A stretch of 45,412 nt of DNA from JBDTMC01 sp039934475. Its GTDB lineage: Bacteria > Acidobacteriota > Terriglobia > Bryobacterales > Bryobacteraceae. The notes below the pieces were generated by a model. The model was not told the origin of the DNA, did no database searches, and saw only the letters and a list, made by a program, of their open reading frames with translations. The stretch lies in contig JBDTMC010000006.1 of NCBI GenBank assembly GCA_039934475.1, positions 1 to 45,412 of the forward strand, read 5' to 3'. Numbering within the stretch: the stretch's first letter is position 1; the number at the start of each line of letters is the position of its first letter. Both the position numbers and the translations under genes were made by a program. Of the stretch, positions 25,523 through 33,510 are shown one piece after another.

Positions 25523-26058
25523 ATCGAGATCCATTACGCCGCTTCCGACGAAAGGATTGCCTGGAGCGAGGATATCGGGACGCCGTCATTCTCGACGCGC
25601 TGAGGCGCAATGCTCGAATCGTGTCTGAAGCCAAACTGGCGACCGATGGCAAGCTCTATTCACCAATCTGTTTCTTTCTAGCTGCGGCCTGCCGGCGGTT
25701 GCAGACGACATTGGGAGTCGGGCACTGGCGCGCGGCCCTGGAGAACGTCCGTGACCTCCAGAACCGTTTGGCGACTTCTCGTTCTGACTCCGACCACATC
25801 GGCCTGGACATCGGGACCCCGGCGACACTCTTCAAAGCAGAGTTTGACGAAGCGATCCGGCAGGCAGGTCTGATCGACGGCACCAGTTTCCTAAGTAAGG
25901 AAGATCGGCAAGTCGCACTCGGCCTTGCGATTAACTGGGGAGTGAGGCTCCTGCTCGCTTACGCAGTGGAGACTCGTCCATCGTCCCCACTGTCCGAGCG
26001 ACAGGATCTTGCTTGGCTGGCGGAACTGGTTGGTCCGTCGAACGCTGGATGCCGTTAG
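25519..26058 (+). CDS. Unrecognised 179-residue protein linked to the toxin locus
   Basis: The frame opens with TTG at 25519, which overlaps the previous stop in TTGA; a GTG at 25621 is a second possibility. The protein is soluble and mostly helical, with LYSPICFFLAAACRRLQTTLG, HWRAALENVRDLQNRLA and EDRQVALGLAINWGVRLLLA. I do not recognise a family. The tight coupling suggests a third component of the toxin-antitoxin-like operon, for example a chaperone or an immunity factor, but nothing in the sequence proves it. The 49 bases after it, to 26107, hold nothing else. Confidence 0.5.
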   Translation: MNRDPLRRFRRKDCLERGYRDAVILDALRRNARIVSEAKLATDGKLYSPICFFLAAACRRLQTTLGVGHWRAALENVRDLQNRLATSRSDSDHIGLDIGTPATLFKAEFDEAIRQAGLIDGTSFLSKEDRQVALGLAINWGVRLLLAYAVETRPSSPLSERQDLAWLAELVGPSNAGCR

Positions 26059-26107
26059 ATCAGCATCCTCCGCCATCGTGAGGGCCTTTCGCCTCCGCAG
26101 CGAATCG

Positions 26108-26755
26108 CTACCTCGACTTCCGATACGCCACCCCAACCCCCAGCACCCACACCAGCGCGCCGAGATACCCTGCAATCACATCGCTGGGATAATGAACTCC
26201 CAAATAGATCCGCGAGTAACCGATAGCCGCCACCAAGACTAAAGCGGCACTCCAAATCGCAACGCGCACCCAGCGCCTTTTCTGGTCTGCGGATAACAAT
26301 GCCGCGCCGGCGGCGCACAGGCAAAACGAGAGCATCGCGTGGCCGCTGGGGAAGCTGTACGATGCCGGAAGCTGAGTATCAAAGAACGGCTCAGGGCGCT
26401 GACGATGGAAACCCAACTTAAGGACCCACATCAATAGGCTCCCGCCGATCATAGTAATCGCAAGTAACAGCGCCCTCCGCCGCCGGCCGGTCACCCAAAG
26501 CGCGACGCAACCGGACGTCGTAACTAAGAACACAATCAGCGAGGAGCCGATGATCGTAGCGAACCGCAGGATCGCCGTCAGCCACACCGACGAGTGCGCG
26601 TGAACAAAATTCCGAACGGCGGTGTCGAACCGAAGCGTCTCGCCTTTCATCACCTCCTCGGCAATGCCGGCAAACAGTATCAGGGACACCACGGCGCAGA
26701 CCATGCTCACGGCAAGCGGTGTGACCAGTCGCGAAAGCCCCCGTCGGTCGCTCAA
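26108..26755 (-). CDS. PAP2-family membrane phosphatase
   Basis: The 215-residue protein has about five or six membrane segments and the three-part acid phosphatase motif: GFHRQRPEPF near residue 115, YSFPSGHAML near 132 and SRIYLGVHYPSDVIAGY near 185, which supply the Lys/Arg, Ser-Gly-His and His catalytic groups (the first Lys is replaced by His-Arg here). PAP2 enzymes dephosphorylate phosphatidate, diacylglycerol pyrophosphate or undecaprenyl pyrophosphate at the membrane. The start overlaps the metallophosphoesterase stop by ATGA. It is the last gene of a lipid-kinase operon. Confidence 0.9.
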   Translation of the reverse strand: MSDRRGLSRLVTPLAVSMVCAVVSLILFAGIAEEVMKGETLRFDTAVRNFVHAHSSVWLTAILRFATIIGSSLIVFLVTTSGCVALWVTGRRRRALLLAITMIGGSLLMWVLKLGFHRQRPEPFFDTQLPASYSFPSGHAMLSFCLCAAGAALLSADQKRRWVRVAIWSAALVLVAAIGYSRIYLGVHYPSDVIAGYLGALVWVLGVGVAYRKSR

Positions 26756-27576
26756 AGGAGGGGAGCCCCCTCTCCGGCTCGAACCCAGCCGGTGGGCGAC
26801 TGCTCAAAACGCTGTACCGACGAAGGCGTAAACCCCATGGTCTCCGCCGAAAGTGTTTGTATCTGCATTGATGAACCATCCAGACGGATGACATTGTAAG
26901 AGTTAGCTTCGCCGCGCCCCCGCGTGGAGCACGCCGTCCCGGCCTGTACGAAGACAGCCGAGCGTGACCCTGATTCCAACCGCACCGCTGTTGGGCCGGA
27001 GGAGCTGACGTGTAAATGCCCCGAAAGCATGACATCCAGGCCGCATCGAAGAAGACGGGCCATCGCTTCCCCAGAGCGGCGGGCAAGCAGTTCCACGTCA
27101 TGGCCCGGTGGCAGATCGAAAGGATGATGCGTTACCAGGATCTTCTTGACTTCGGCAGGAAGCCGGCAGAATTGGCCCTCCACCTCAAGCATCTGACGGT
27201 CATTGATGCGCCCGCCTTTGATCAGCAGCCGCCGCGCCGTGTTGACGCCGGCAATCGCGATTTCCTCATCCACATAGAAGGGCGCCAGTTCCTCGGTGAC
27301 ATGTTTCTTATAAGCGTCAAACGCGCCGCGAAACCTCGCATAGATGTTGTACAGCGGCACATCGTGATTCCCCGGTACAACGATCTGCGGTGTGGGAAGT
27401 GACCGCAAGAACGCCCGAGCCCGTTCAAACTCGTGTCGCTTGGCGCGCTGCGTAAGGTCGCCCGAAACCACTACCACATCGGGCTTCACTTGCTGAACGG
27501 AGTGAATCAGCTGTTCCACGACAGCCTCATCCGTGCGGCCGAAGTGGACATCGGAAAGATGGACTACGGTTCGGAT
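26752..27576 (-). CDS. Calcineurin-like metallophosphoesterase with a likely AUC start
   Basis: The protein has 274 residues from ATC 27576, or more if an upstream start is used. All five metal-site motifs are present: HLSDVHFG, VVSGDLTQ, VPGNHD, THHPFD and SGHLHVSS. Family members begin MRTVVHLSDLHFG, and here codons ATC-CGA-ACC give exactly (M)RTVVHLSDVHFG with an AGGAGG seven bases upstream. No ATG, GTG or TTG is in frame near this position. A start at 27720 would add 48 residues without family similarity that run inside the preceding gene. The substrate could be a phosphodiester such as UDP-diacylglucosamine or cAMP. It overlaps the lipid-kinase gene by 13 bases. Confidence 0.85.
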   Translation of the reverse strand: MRTVVHLSDVHFGRTDEAVVEQLIHSVQQVKPDVVVVSGDLTQRAKRHEFERARAFLRSLPTPQIVVPGNHDVPLYNIYARFRGAFDAYKKHVTEELAPFYVDEEIAIAGVNTARRLLIKGGRINDRQMLEVEGQFCRLPAEVKKILVTHHPFDLPPGHDVELLARRSGEAMARLLRCGLDVMLSGHLHVSSSGPTAVRLESGSRSAVFVQAGTACSTRGRGEANSYNVIRLDGSSMQIQTLSAETMGFTPSSVQRFEQSPTGWVRAGEGAPLL

Positions 27577-28484
27577 ACAATCTCCTCCTGCGGAACAAGG
27601 ACGCGCAATGCGCCGGGCCGCGCGCGATAGTGCAACGGCGTCGCCAGTCGTACCACCTCTCCATCCAGTGAGACCCTTACCCACAGTTGCCGCGTCTCGA
27701 TCCACGCCTCCGCCACGCACACGGAATGGAAGTCATCATCCTGGCGAAGCCGCCCTAACAAGGCCATCAGGGATAAACGCATGAGCCTGGTTGGCGTAGT
27801 TGCATGCACAGCGCAGAGGAACAACTGCCCGGCGTCAACCCGGCGCCGCCGGCCCGATGTAAAGCCCGCAACTTCATACTCGTTGTTGCCAATAAAGATG
27901 AGCGGCGTAACCAGGGTCACGTCCGTGCCGTCCGCGGTCAACCGGAGCCGCAGGAAAGGCATCCGCCGCGCAGCCGTCACGGCAGCCCAAAAAAGCGCCG
28001 TCAATTGAGTCGCCCCCATGCGCCGGTACTCCTCCCGCCATTTCACCATGCGCGGGTAAACGCCGATACCCGAGTTATTGATGAACACACGTCCATTCAC
28101 TTCCCCGACATCGATCTTGGCAACCCTGCCCTTCGCAAGAACAGTAGCCGCACGCTCTATGTCCACGGGAATCCGAAGGTCCTTGGCGAAGTGATTCAGC
28201 GTTCCTATCGGCAGCACGCCAAGGATGGCTTCCGAATCGACGAGCGCAGCGGCAACGGAGCTGATGGTGCCATCTCCTCCGGCGGCGACCAACGTCTGTG
28301 CCCCGCGTCGCAACGCAGCGCGGGCGGCTTCCCCGGGGTCCTGTCCCTTCTCAATCAGAATCGGTTCAGGCCGCAAGCCGTACCGTGTCAGTATCGCGAC
28401 CAGCTCGTCCACGGATGGTGGAGTCCGGAACCGGCCCGCATGCCGGTTTACGATCAAGCTGATGGCAGAACTCCGAGCCTTCAT
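27564..28484 (-). CDS. Diacylglycerol kinase-like lipid kinase
   Basis: The protein has 306 residues from ATG 28484, preceded by GAGGAGG. The DAGK catalytic motif LVAAGGDGTISSVAAAL is near residue 68, with ILGVLPIGTLNHFAKDL following and KIDVGEVNGRVFINNSGIG near 130. These are the nucleotide and lipid sites of the DgkB/YegS group. It phosphorylates diacylglycerol or a related lipid. It is the first gene of an operon with a phosphoesterase and PAP2, suggesting a phospholipid or sphingolipid recycling unit. A longer reading to 28547 begins with arginine-rich residues and is not preferred. Confidence 0.88.
   Translation of the reverse strand: MKARSSAISLIVNRHAGRFRTPPSVDELVAILTRYGLRPEPILIEKGQDPGEAARAALRRGAQTLVAAGGDGTISSVAAALVDSEAILGVLPIGTLNHFAKDLRIPVDIERAATVLAKGRVAKIDVGEVNGRVFINNSGIGVYPRMVKWREEYRRMGATQLTALFWAAVTAARRMPFLRLRLTADGTDVTLVTPLIFIGNNEYEVAGFTSGRRRRVDAGQLFLCAVHATTPTRLMRLSLMALLGRLRQDDDFHSVCVAEAWIETRQLWVRVSLDGEVVRLATPLHYRARPGALRVLVPQEEIVSEP
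27584..27589 (-). promoter_or_regulatory. Strong Shine-Dalgarno that decides the metallophosphoesterase start
   Basis: AGGAGG on the minus strand lies seven bases before the ATC codon at 27576 and inside the 3' end of the lipid-kinase gene. This ideal spacing, with no standard start codon in frame, argues for an AUC start. Confidence 0.6.
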
Positions 28485-28632
28485 GCGCCTCCTCAGCGTC
28501 CGCCACGCGAGCCGCCTCCACCAAGCTACCCTATCTCGACGCTCCACCGTTCTAAACAGCAGAGCTTCCCACCTTCATCACGCCAGACGGCCGCACCTAC
28601 GGAGCGTTTCGCCGTTGCTACGCAGAGACAGT

Positions 28633-28638
28633 TATAAT
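28633..28638 (+). promoter_or_regulatory. -10 box TATAAT immediately upstream of an epimerase gene
   Basis: A perfect TATAAT ends eight bases before the ATG at 28647, so transcription would begin within about two bases of the start codon. There is no ribosome-binding site in between. The downstream mRNA would be leaderless. No -35 box is found at 17 bases. Confidence 0.5.
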
Positions 28639-28646
28639 CGCAGTCG

Positions 28647-29495
28647 ATGACATTGCTATCCCGACGCCAATTTGCGGCGGCTGTTGGCTCCGTGGCCATG
28701 GCTGCGCACGCGCGCACTCTGAAGACTGTGGGCGTGCAACTCTATACGGTCCGTTCTATCGTCGAAGCCAATCCCGCCGAGGTTCTGAAGTCGCTCGACC
28801 AGATCGGTTACCGCGAGGCGGAAGTGACGATGGACAACATGGACAAACTGTGGGACGCGCTGAAGGCGACCCAGTTGAAGCCTATCAGTCTGCATATGGG
28901 CACGCAGTTGTTCACGCGCGATCAGGAGAAACTGCCGGCGGCACTCGAGAAGGCGAAGAGCCATGGGTTCCAGTATGTGGTGTGTCCCTATATCGCTCCA
29001 GCGGATCGCGGCGGGGCCGATGTTATCAAGAAACTAGGAGAGACGCTGACCAAGGCGGGCGCCACTTGTAAGGCGATGGGCTTACAACTTTGCTACCACA
29101 ACCACGCTTTTGAGTTTGCTCCGTCGGGTGATGGAACGCTGCTGGATATCCTGATGAGCACGGTGGACCCGAAGCTGGTGATGCTGGAACTGGACGTTAT
29201 GTGGGCGCAGGTGGCGGGCGTGAATCCGGTGTCGGTTCTTCAGAAGTACAAGGGGCGTGTCGCCCTGATGCATTTGAAGGATGTGGTAGCTGGGACTACG
29301 CCGCGGTTCAAGGAAGATATTCCGAGAACGGCGTTCTCCGAAGTGGGCAAAGGCACGGTTGATTTCGCGGCCGTGTTGAAGGCGGCCGGTCCGGCTGGAG
29401 TGAAGCATTACTTTGTAGAGCAGGACCAGACGCCGGGTGATCCGTTGGACAGCCTGCGCGGCAGCTTCACGTATCTGCAGAAGCTGAATTTCTAG
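28647..29495 (+). CDS. Tat-exported sugar phosphate isomerase/epimerase-like TIM barrel
   Basis: This 282-residue protein starts MTLLSRRQFAAAVGSVAMAAHA, a twin-arginine signal (SRRQF) with a hydrophobic stretch. The rest is a xylose-isomerase-like TIM barrel: VGVQLYTVRSIVEANP, CYHNHAFEFAP, VMLELDVMWAQVAG, VALMHLKDV and FSEVGKGTVDFAAVL. The histidine and acid residues in NHAFEF, LELDVMW and MHLKD are the metal-binding set. Export is unusual for enzymes of sugar metabolism but common for this family in acidobacteria and planctomycetes. It is followed after nine bases by aldose 1-epimerase. Confidence 0.87.
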   Translation: MTLLSRRQFAAAVGSVAMAAHARTLKTVGVQLYTVRSIVEANPAEVLKSLDQIGYREAEVTMDNMDKLWDALKATQLKPISLHMGTQLFTRDQEKLPAALEKAKSHGFQYVVCPYIAPADRGGADVIKKLGETLTKAGATCKAMGLQLCYHNHAFEFAPSGDGTLLDILMSTVDPKLVMLELDVMWAQVAGVNPVSVLQKYKGRVALMHLKDVVAGTTPRFKEDIPRTAFSEVGKGTVDFAAVLKAAGPAGVKHYFVEQDQTPGDPLDSLRGSFTYLQKLNF

Positions 29496-29504
29496 GGGCG
29501 TGCA

Positions 29505-30641
29505 ATGAATATGAAGAGAATGAGTCCCGTGTGCGCAGTGGCGGCGGTCGCGATGCTGGGTGCGATGGCCGGCGGGGCAGAGGCGAAGACCAAAGTGTCA
29601 AAGCAAGAATTCGGAAAAACCAAAGACGGCCATGCCGTTCAGATTTACACGCTGACAGGCGCTAAGGGTCTGGAAGCTCGGATTATGACGTATGGCGGCA
29701 TCATTGTGTCGCTGAAAGCGCCGGATAGGCACGGCAAGCTGGGCGACGTTGTGCTGGGCTTCGATAGCTTAGCCGGATATCAGCAGGATCCGCCTCCCCC
29801 GTATTTCGGCGCGCTCATTGGACGATACGGGAACCGGATTGCCAAAGGCACGTTCCAGCTTGAAGGTAAGAAATACAACGTCCCGGTGAACAACGGACCG
29901 AACGCGCTGCATGGTGGCTTACTGGGTTTCGATAAGAGGGTGTGGACGGCAAAGGAAATTGACGGCGGACTGGAATTGCATTACCTGAGCAAGGACGGCG
30001 AGGAAGGGTATCCGGGGAATTTGAGCACGACGGTGCGCTACACGGTGAGCGATGACAACGAGCTGAAGATTGAATACAGTGCGACGACGGATAAGCCGAC
30101 CGTGGTGAATCTGACGAACCATTCGTATTTCAACCTGGCAGGGCAGGGCGAAGGGCTGGTGTTGAACCACGTGATGATGATCAACGCCGATAAGTTCACG
30201 CCGGTGGACGCGGGATTGATTCCGACAGGTGAGTTGCGACCGGTGGCGGGAACTCCGTTCGATTTCCGGACTCCTTATCCGATCGGTGCGCGGATTGACG
30301 CGCACGATGAACAGGTCAAGCTGGGCGGCGGATACGATCACAACGATGTGTTGAACAAGGCCGCGAGCGGACTGACGAAGGCGGCGATGGTGACCGAGCC
30401 GAAGTCTGGCCGGGTGATGGAAGTGTCTACCGATCAGCCGGGATTGCAGTTTTACACGGGCAATTTCCTCGATGGCAGTTTGACGGGCAAAGGCGGCAAG
30501 ACGTACGCGCGCCGATCAGGGTTCTGCATGGAGACGCAGCATTTCCCGGATTCTCCGAATCACGCCAGCTTCCCATCGACGGAGTTGAAGCCGGGGCAGA
30601 CGTATCACACGGTGACGGTGTTTAAGTTTTCCGCGAAGTAG
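29505..30641 (+). CDS. galM: Aldose 1-epimerase (galactose mutarotase), probably exported
   Basis: The protein has 378 residues. The first 27 form a likely signal peptide (SPVCAVAAVAMLGAMAGGAEA). Family motifs follow: ARIMTYGGIIVSL, GRYGNRIAKGTF, NNGPNALHGG, TNHSYFNLAGQG, DHNDVLN and LQFYTGNFLDG. The catalytic histidine is in NHSYFNL and the catalytic glutamate is in the C-terminal CMETQHFPDSPN. It interconverts anomers of glucose or galactose. It is coupled to the preceding exported epimerase. Its last 20 bases overlap the convergent AlkD-like gene. Confidence 0.9.
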   Translation: MNMKRMSPVCAVAAVAMLGAMAGGAEAKTKVSKQEFGKTKDGHAVQIYTLTGAKGLEARIMTYGGIIVSLKAPDRHGKLGDVVLGFDSLAGYQQDPPPPYFGALIGRYGNRIAKGTFQLEGKKYNVPVNNGPNALHGGLLGFDKRVWTAKEIDGGLELHYLSKDGEEGYPGNLSTTVRYTVSDDNELKIEYSATTDKPTVVNLTNHSYFNLAGQGEGLVLNHVMMINADKFTPVDAGLIPTGELRPVAGTPFDFRTPYPIGARIDAHDEQVKLGGGYDHNDVLNKAASGLTKAAMVTEPKSGRVMEVSTDQPGLQFYTGNFLDGSLTGKGGKTYARRSGFCMETQHFPDSPNHASFPSTELKPGQTYHTVTVFKFSAK

Positions 30642-31317
30642 TTTTCTTGGCTTTGTAGGCCAAGGCCTTTGCGATATAGGCCACGGCGTCGGGTGTTTTG
30701 CAGTTGGTGTCGCCGTGGTCTACTTCCACTCTCCCCATCCGCTTGGCGGCGGCTTCGGCTTTGGCGCGCAAAGCCGGGTTGCGCATCCCGGTGGCAATCA
30801 GCGCCATGTTCATGGCGTGCCTGGTGCGGTTCTGCCCCGCGTGAATGCCGCTCTCGATTGTTTCGAGGAACGCTTCGAAGTAGCTATCGGGAAGCACCGC
30901 CTCGTTCATCGCTCTCATCGCCAGAAGGTCCCACCCGCATTGCGAAACAAAGTCCGTGGAGGAGTTCATCCAGTCTTTCATACAGGCCGCGCCGGAAGGC
31001 GAGGACGAGGCGACGTTGCGGGCAAAGAGGTCGGCGTGGCCGTGGGAATTGAGGCCCGTGGCCCAGGCGTTGAGGGCAGCGGTGTCCATTTGCGCGGGTT
31101 CGGCGATCATGGTGGCGAGGTTGCGTGCATCGTAGTTGCCTGTGTCCCAGAGTTGTTGCGCCAGCGCGTGGTTCCGCTTCAGCTTCTTGGCCAGTTTGGC
31201 GAGATCGGCAAAGCTGACTCCGAAGAGGTCGCCGACGGCGCCGTGTTTGCGGTAGATCTTGCGGTTTTGTTCCGTTCCCAGGCCGTTAAGCGTGGCCATG
31301 GTTTCGCCGATAGTCAA
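30622..31317 (-). CDS. AlkD-like DNA alkylation repair protein
   Basis: The 231-residue protein is all helical and has the HEAT-like repeats of this family: KIYRKHGAVGDLFGVSFADL, LAQQLWDTGNYDARNLATMIA, STDFVSQCGWDLLAMRAM and HAMNMALIATGMRNPALRAKA. AlkD-type glycosylases recognise alkylated bases without flipping them. The start TTG 31317 has GGAGAG about six bases before it; ATG 31299 would give 225 residues. The C-terminus is lysine-rich (AKKTTSRKT) and its coding region overlaps galM in a convergent arrangement. Confidence 0.8.
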   Translation of the reverse strand: MTIGETMATLNGLGTEQNRKIYRKHGAVGDLFGVSFADLAKLAKKLKRNHALAQQLWDTGNYDARNLATMIAEPAQMDTAALNAWATGLNSHGHADLFARNVASSSPSGAACMKDWMNSSTDFVSQCGWDLLAMRAMNEAVLPDSYFEAFLETIESGIHAGQNRTRHAMNMALIATGMRNPALRAKAEAAAKRMGRVEVDHGDTNCKTPDAVAYIAKALAYKAKKTTSRKT

Positions 31318-31372
31318 TGCGGTCTCTCCGGGTGATCAGCGTAGCATAGCGGCGCGATACAATAGGGAGTTC

Positions 31373-31618
31373 ATGAAAGCTCGCGTTTACGTCACTCTGA
31401 AAACCACGGTGCTTGACCCGCAAGGCGCCACAATCCGGTCTGCCCTGGCGGGGATGGGTCATGCCGATATTGCGGATGTCCGGCAAGGCAAGTACTTCGA
31501 GATTAAGATCGCCGAAGGCGCCGATGCGGGCAAGGTACGAGAAGAGATCGACCGGATTGCGGCCGAGATTCTCTCAAACCCGGTGATTGAAGAGTATCGC
31601 GTGGAAATTCTGGAGTGA
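31373..31618 (+). CDS. purS: PurS subunit of FGAM synthetase
   Basis: The 81-residue protein MKARVYVTLKTTVLDPQG, GHADIADVRQGKYFEIKI, AAEILSNPVIEEYRVEI is a clear PurS. PurS bridges PurQ and PurL in the fourth-to-fifth step of purine synthesis (FGAR to FGAM). It has the usual length. GGGAG lies four bases before the ATG, and TACAAT at 31358-31363 suggests a transcript starting only a few bases upstream. Neither purQ nor purL is next to it; the gene after it is unrelated. Confidence 0.93.
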   Translation: MKARVYVTLKTTVLDPQGATIRSALAGMGHADIADVRQGKYFEIKIAEGADAGKVREEIDRIAAEILSNPVIEEYRVEILE

Positions 31619-31621
31619 TCG

Positions 31622-32383
31622 ATGCGTGCGCTACCGTTGGGACTACTGCTGACGGTGTGCGCGTTGAGCGCCGCCGATACTGAAATCAAGGAATTCAAGA
31701 AGACCATTCCGTTGAAGCCGGATGCGCTGCTGGCGCTACAGTCCGAAGACGGCGGAGTGGAGGTGAGCGGCTGGGATCAGCCGACGGTGGAGATCTACGC
31801 TCGCATTTCGATGGAGACCGGCAACTTTAAAAGTAAGTACGCCGTTCAGGATACTGAGATCAAAGTAGAGGGCAGCGAGGCGGGTTGGCAGATCCGGGCG
31901 GACTTTTCGAAAGTCCAACAGAGTAGCTGGTCGATGCTGACGGGCGGGCCGGCGCGGCCATCGGTGCATTTTAAGATTCGCGTACCGAGGGCGGCTCGGG
32001 TGAAGGTGCGGACCGAGAACGGCGAGTCGCGTATAACCGATCTGCGGGGAGAGTTGGATTTCGAGGGGATGCGGGGCGACGTGCATTTGTCGGGAATCGA
32101 AGGCGTGGTGCGGTTGCAGACGATGAGTGGGGACATCGAAGCACGGTTCTTGAAGCCAGCTGGTCCGAGTAGTGTCGAGACGATGCGGGGTGATGTGAGT
32201 TTGTATTTCCCGGCGAAGGCAAAGTTTGATATTGAGCCGAAGATAGGGCAGCGGGGCACGGTGACGTCGGACTTCGGACAGACACTTGGCGCGCCGGTGA
32301 AGGAACCTACTAAGGTGAATGGCGGCGGGCCGCGGTACCGGGTTTCGACGATGCGCGGATCGGTGTCGTTCAAGAAGCTGTAG
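31622..32383 (+). CDS. DUF4097-type beta-repeat exported protein
   Basis: The 253-residue protein begins with a signal peptide (LPLGLLLTVCALSAAD). The rest is strand-rich with the typical DUF4097 ladder: DGGVEVSGWDQPTVEIYARI, RVKVRTENGESRITDLRG, DVHLSGIEGVVRLQTMSGDI, SSVETMRGDVSLYFP and STMRGSVSFKK, each strand repeating G-x-V-x-I. Proteins of this kind form right-handed beta stacks at the cell surface or in the periplasm; the function is unknown. It lies three bases after purS. Confidence 0.82.
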   Translation: MRALPLGLLLTVCALSAADTEIKEFKKTIPLKPDALLALQSEDGGVEVSGWDQPTVEIYARISMETGNFKSKYAVQDTEIKVEGSEAGWQIRADFSKVQQSSWSMLTGGPARPSVHFKIRVPRAARVKVRTENGESRITDLRGELDFEGMRGDVHLSGIEGVVRLQTMSGDIEARFLKPAGPSSVETMRGDVSLYFPAKAKFDIEPKIGQRGTVTSDFGQTLGAPVKEPTKVNGGGPRYRVSTMRGSVSFKKL

Positions 32384-32397
32384 CGGGGTCATAGCGC

Positions 32398-33246
32398 ATG
32401 GCGTACATAGTTAGAGCTTTAGCGGTCGCCATTCTCAGCGTGTGGTGCGGTTACTCACAGACTCTGAACCTATGGCCTGGCGTTGCGCCGGGTTCGGAGA
32501 AGTGGATGCAACAGGAGACCATCTCAGCGAATACGCCCCTTGGGACTGTGATCCAGAATGTGGTGACGCCAACGTTGACCGTTTACCTTCCGGAGCGAGG
32601 AAAGGCGACCGGGACGGGGGTTGTGATTGCACCGGGCGGGGCCTTTGTCGCGCTGGCCATGGATCTGGAAGGGCACGACGTGGCTCGGTGGTTGCAGGAG
32701 AGGGGCATCGCCGCGTTTGTTCTGAAGTACCGGCTGATGGAGAAGCGCGGCGGCCACGGGCTACCTCCCCAGGCAGAGATGCAGGCGGCCAGCAAGTACA
32801 GCGTCGCGGATGGAATCCAGGCGATCAAAGTAGTGCGGCAGCATGCGGCGGAGTGGGGCGTGTCCGCGGACCGCGTGGGCATAGTGGGTTTCTCCGCCGG
32901 TGCGATGGTGGCGAGTGGCGCGTTGCTACAGGAGGATGCGGCCGCGCGACCCAACTTCGCCGCGCCGATTTATGGTGGACCGTTTTTCGGGATGCCGGCA
33001 ATTCCTGCGAAGCTGCCACCGATCTTCCTGGCTTGGGCGCAGGATGATCCGTTGGTGCTGGATGCTGTGGTGAAGTTCTATGATGCGCTGAAGGCGGCTG
33101 GCCATAAGCCGGAGGTTCACATCTACAGCGCCGGTGGTCACGGCTTCGGCATGAGGAAGCAGGGGACGAGCAGCGATCATTGGATCGATGAGTTTTATTA
33201 CTGGCTGGGTGCGCAGGGGTTTACGAAGTCTTCGCACGCTGGTTGA
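32398..33246 (+). CDS. Exported alpha/beta hydrolase (acetyl-xylan or lipase-like)
   Basis: The 282-residue protein starts with a signal peptide (RALAVAILSVWCGYSQ). It has GTGVVIAPGGAFVALAMDLEG (oxyanion-hole side), the nucleophile elbow GIVGFSAGAM with serine near 172, an Asp in WAQDDPLVLDAV and a His in YSAGGHGFGM. This order is that of the BD-FAE/esterase family of polysaccharide-deacetylating enzymes. It is on the same strand as DUF4097, 14 bases downstream. The last 26 bases overlap a convergent small gene. Confidence 0.85.
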   Translation: MAYIVRALAVAILSVWCGYSQTLNLWPGVAPGSEKWMQQETISANTPLGTVIQNVVTPTLTVYLPERGKATGTGVVIAPGGAFVALAMDLEGHDVARWLQERGIAAFVLKYRLMEKRGGHGLPPQAEMQAASKYSVADGIQAIKVVRQHAAEWGVSADRVGIVGFSAGAMVASGALLQEDAAARPNFAAPIYGGPFFGMPAIPAKLPPIFLAWAQDDPLVLDAVVKFYDALKAAGHKPEVHIYSAGGHGFGMRKQGTSSDHWIDEFYYWLGAQGFTKSSHAG

Positions 33247-33382
33247 TGAATTGGTGAAGGGCGAAGGGGACTTCGTCCGGGTGCGTTGTGCACCAGGCAA
33301 TGATGCGCTCGAGCTTAACGGAATCGTCGGCGAGGGCGCTAATTTCCATCAGTTCGGCTTCGATTGTTTCCGGGTCTCGCAT
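33221..33382 (-). CDS. Small 53-residue protein of unknown function
   Basis: From ATG 33382 the frame gives MRDPETIEAELMEISALADD, then VKLERIIAWCTTHPDEVPFA, then a final LHQFINQRAKTS. The sequence is regular, helical and acidic, which suggests a real small protein; a longer frame to 33493 adds low-complexity residues. It overlaps the 3' end of the hydrolase gene convergently. A CTGGAAC before the start is only a weak ribosome site. Confidence 0.5.
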   Translation of the reverse strand: MRDPETIEAELMEISALADDSVKLERIIAWCTTHPDEVPFALHQFINQRAKTS

Positions 33383-33510
33383 GGTAGTTCCAGGATGGCA
33401 CATGCGGGCGCTGGTTTCCTGAGTTGGTGCACCGCGGTCGGTGCCACAGGAGTCTGATATCGTTGACGGGAGAATACCATTCCCTGCCGCCAATTGAGCC
33501 CCGTGAGAGG

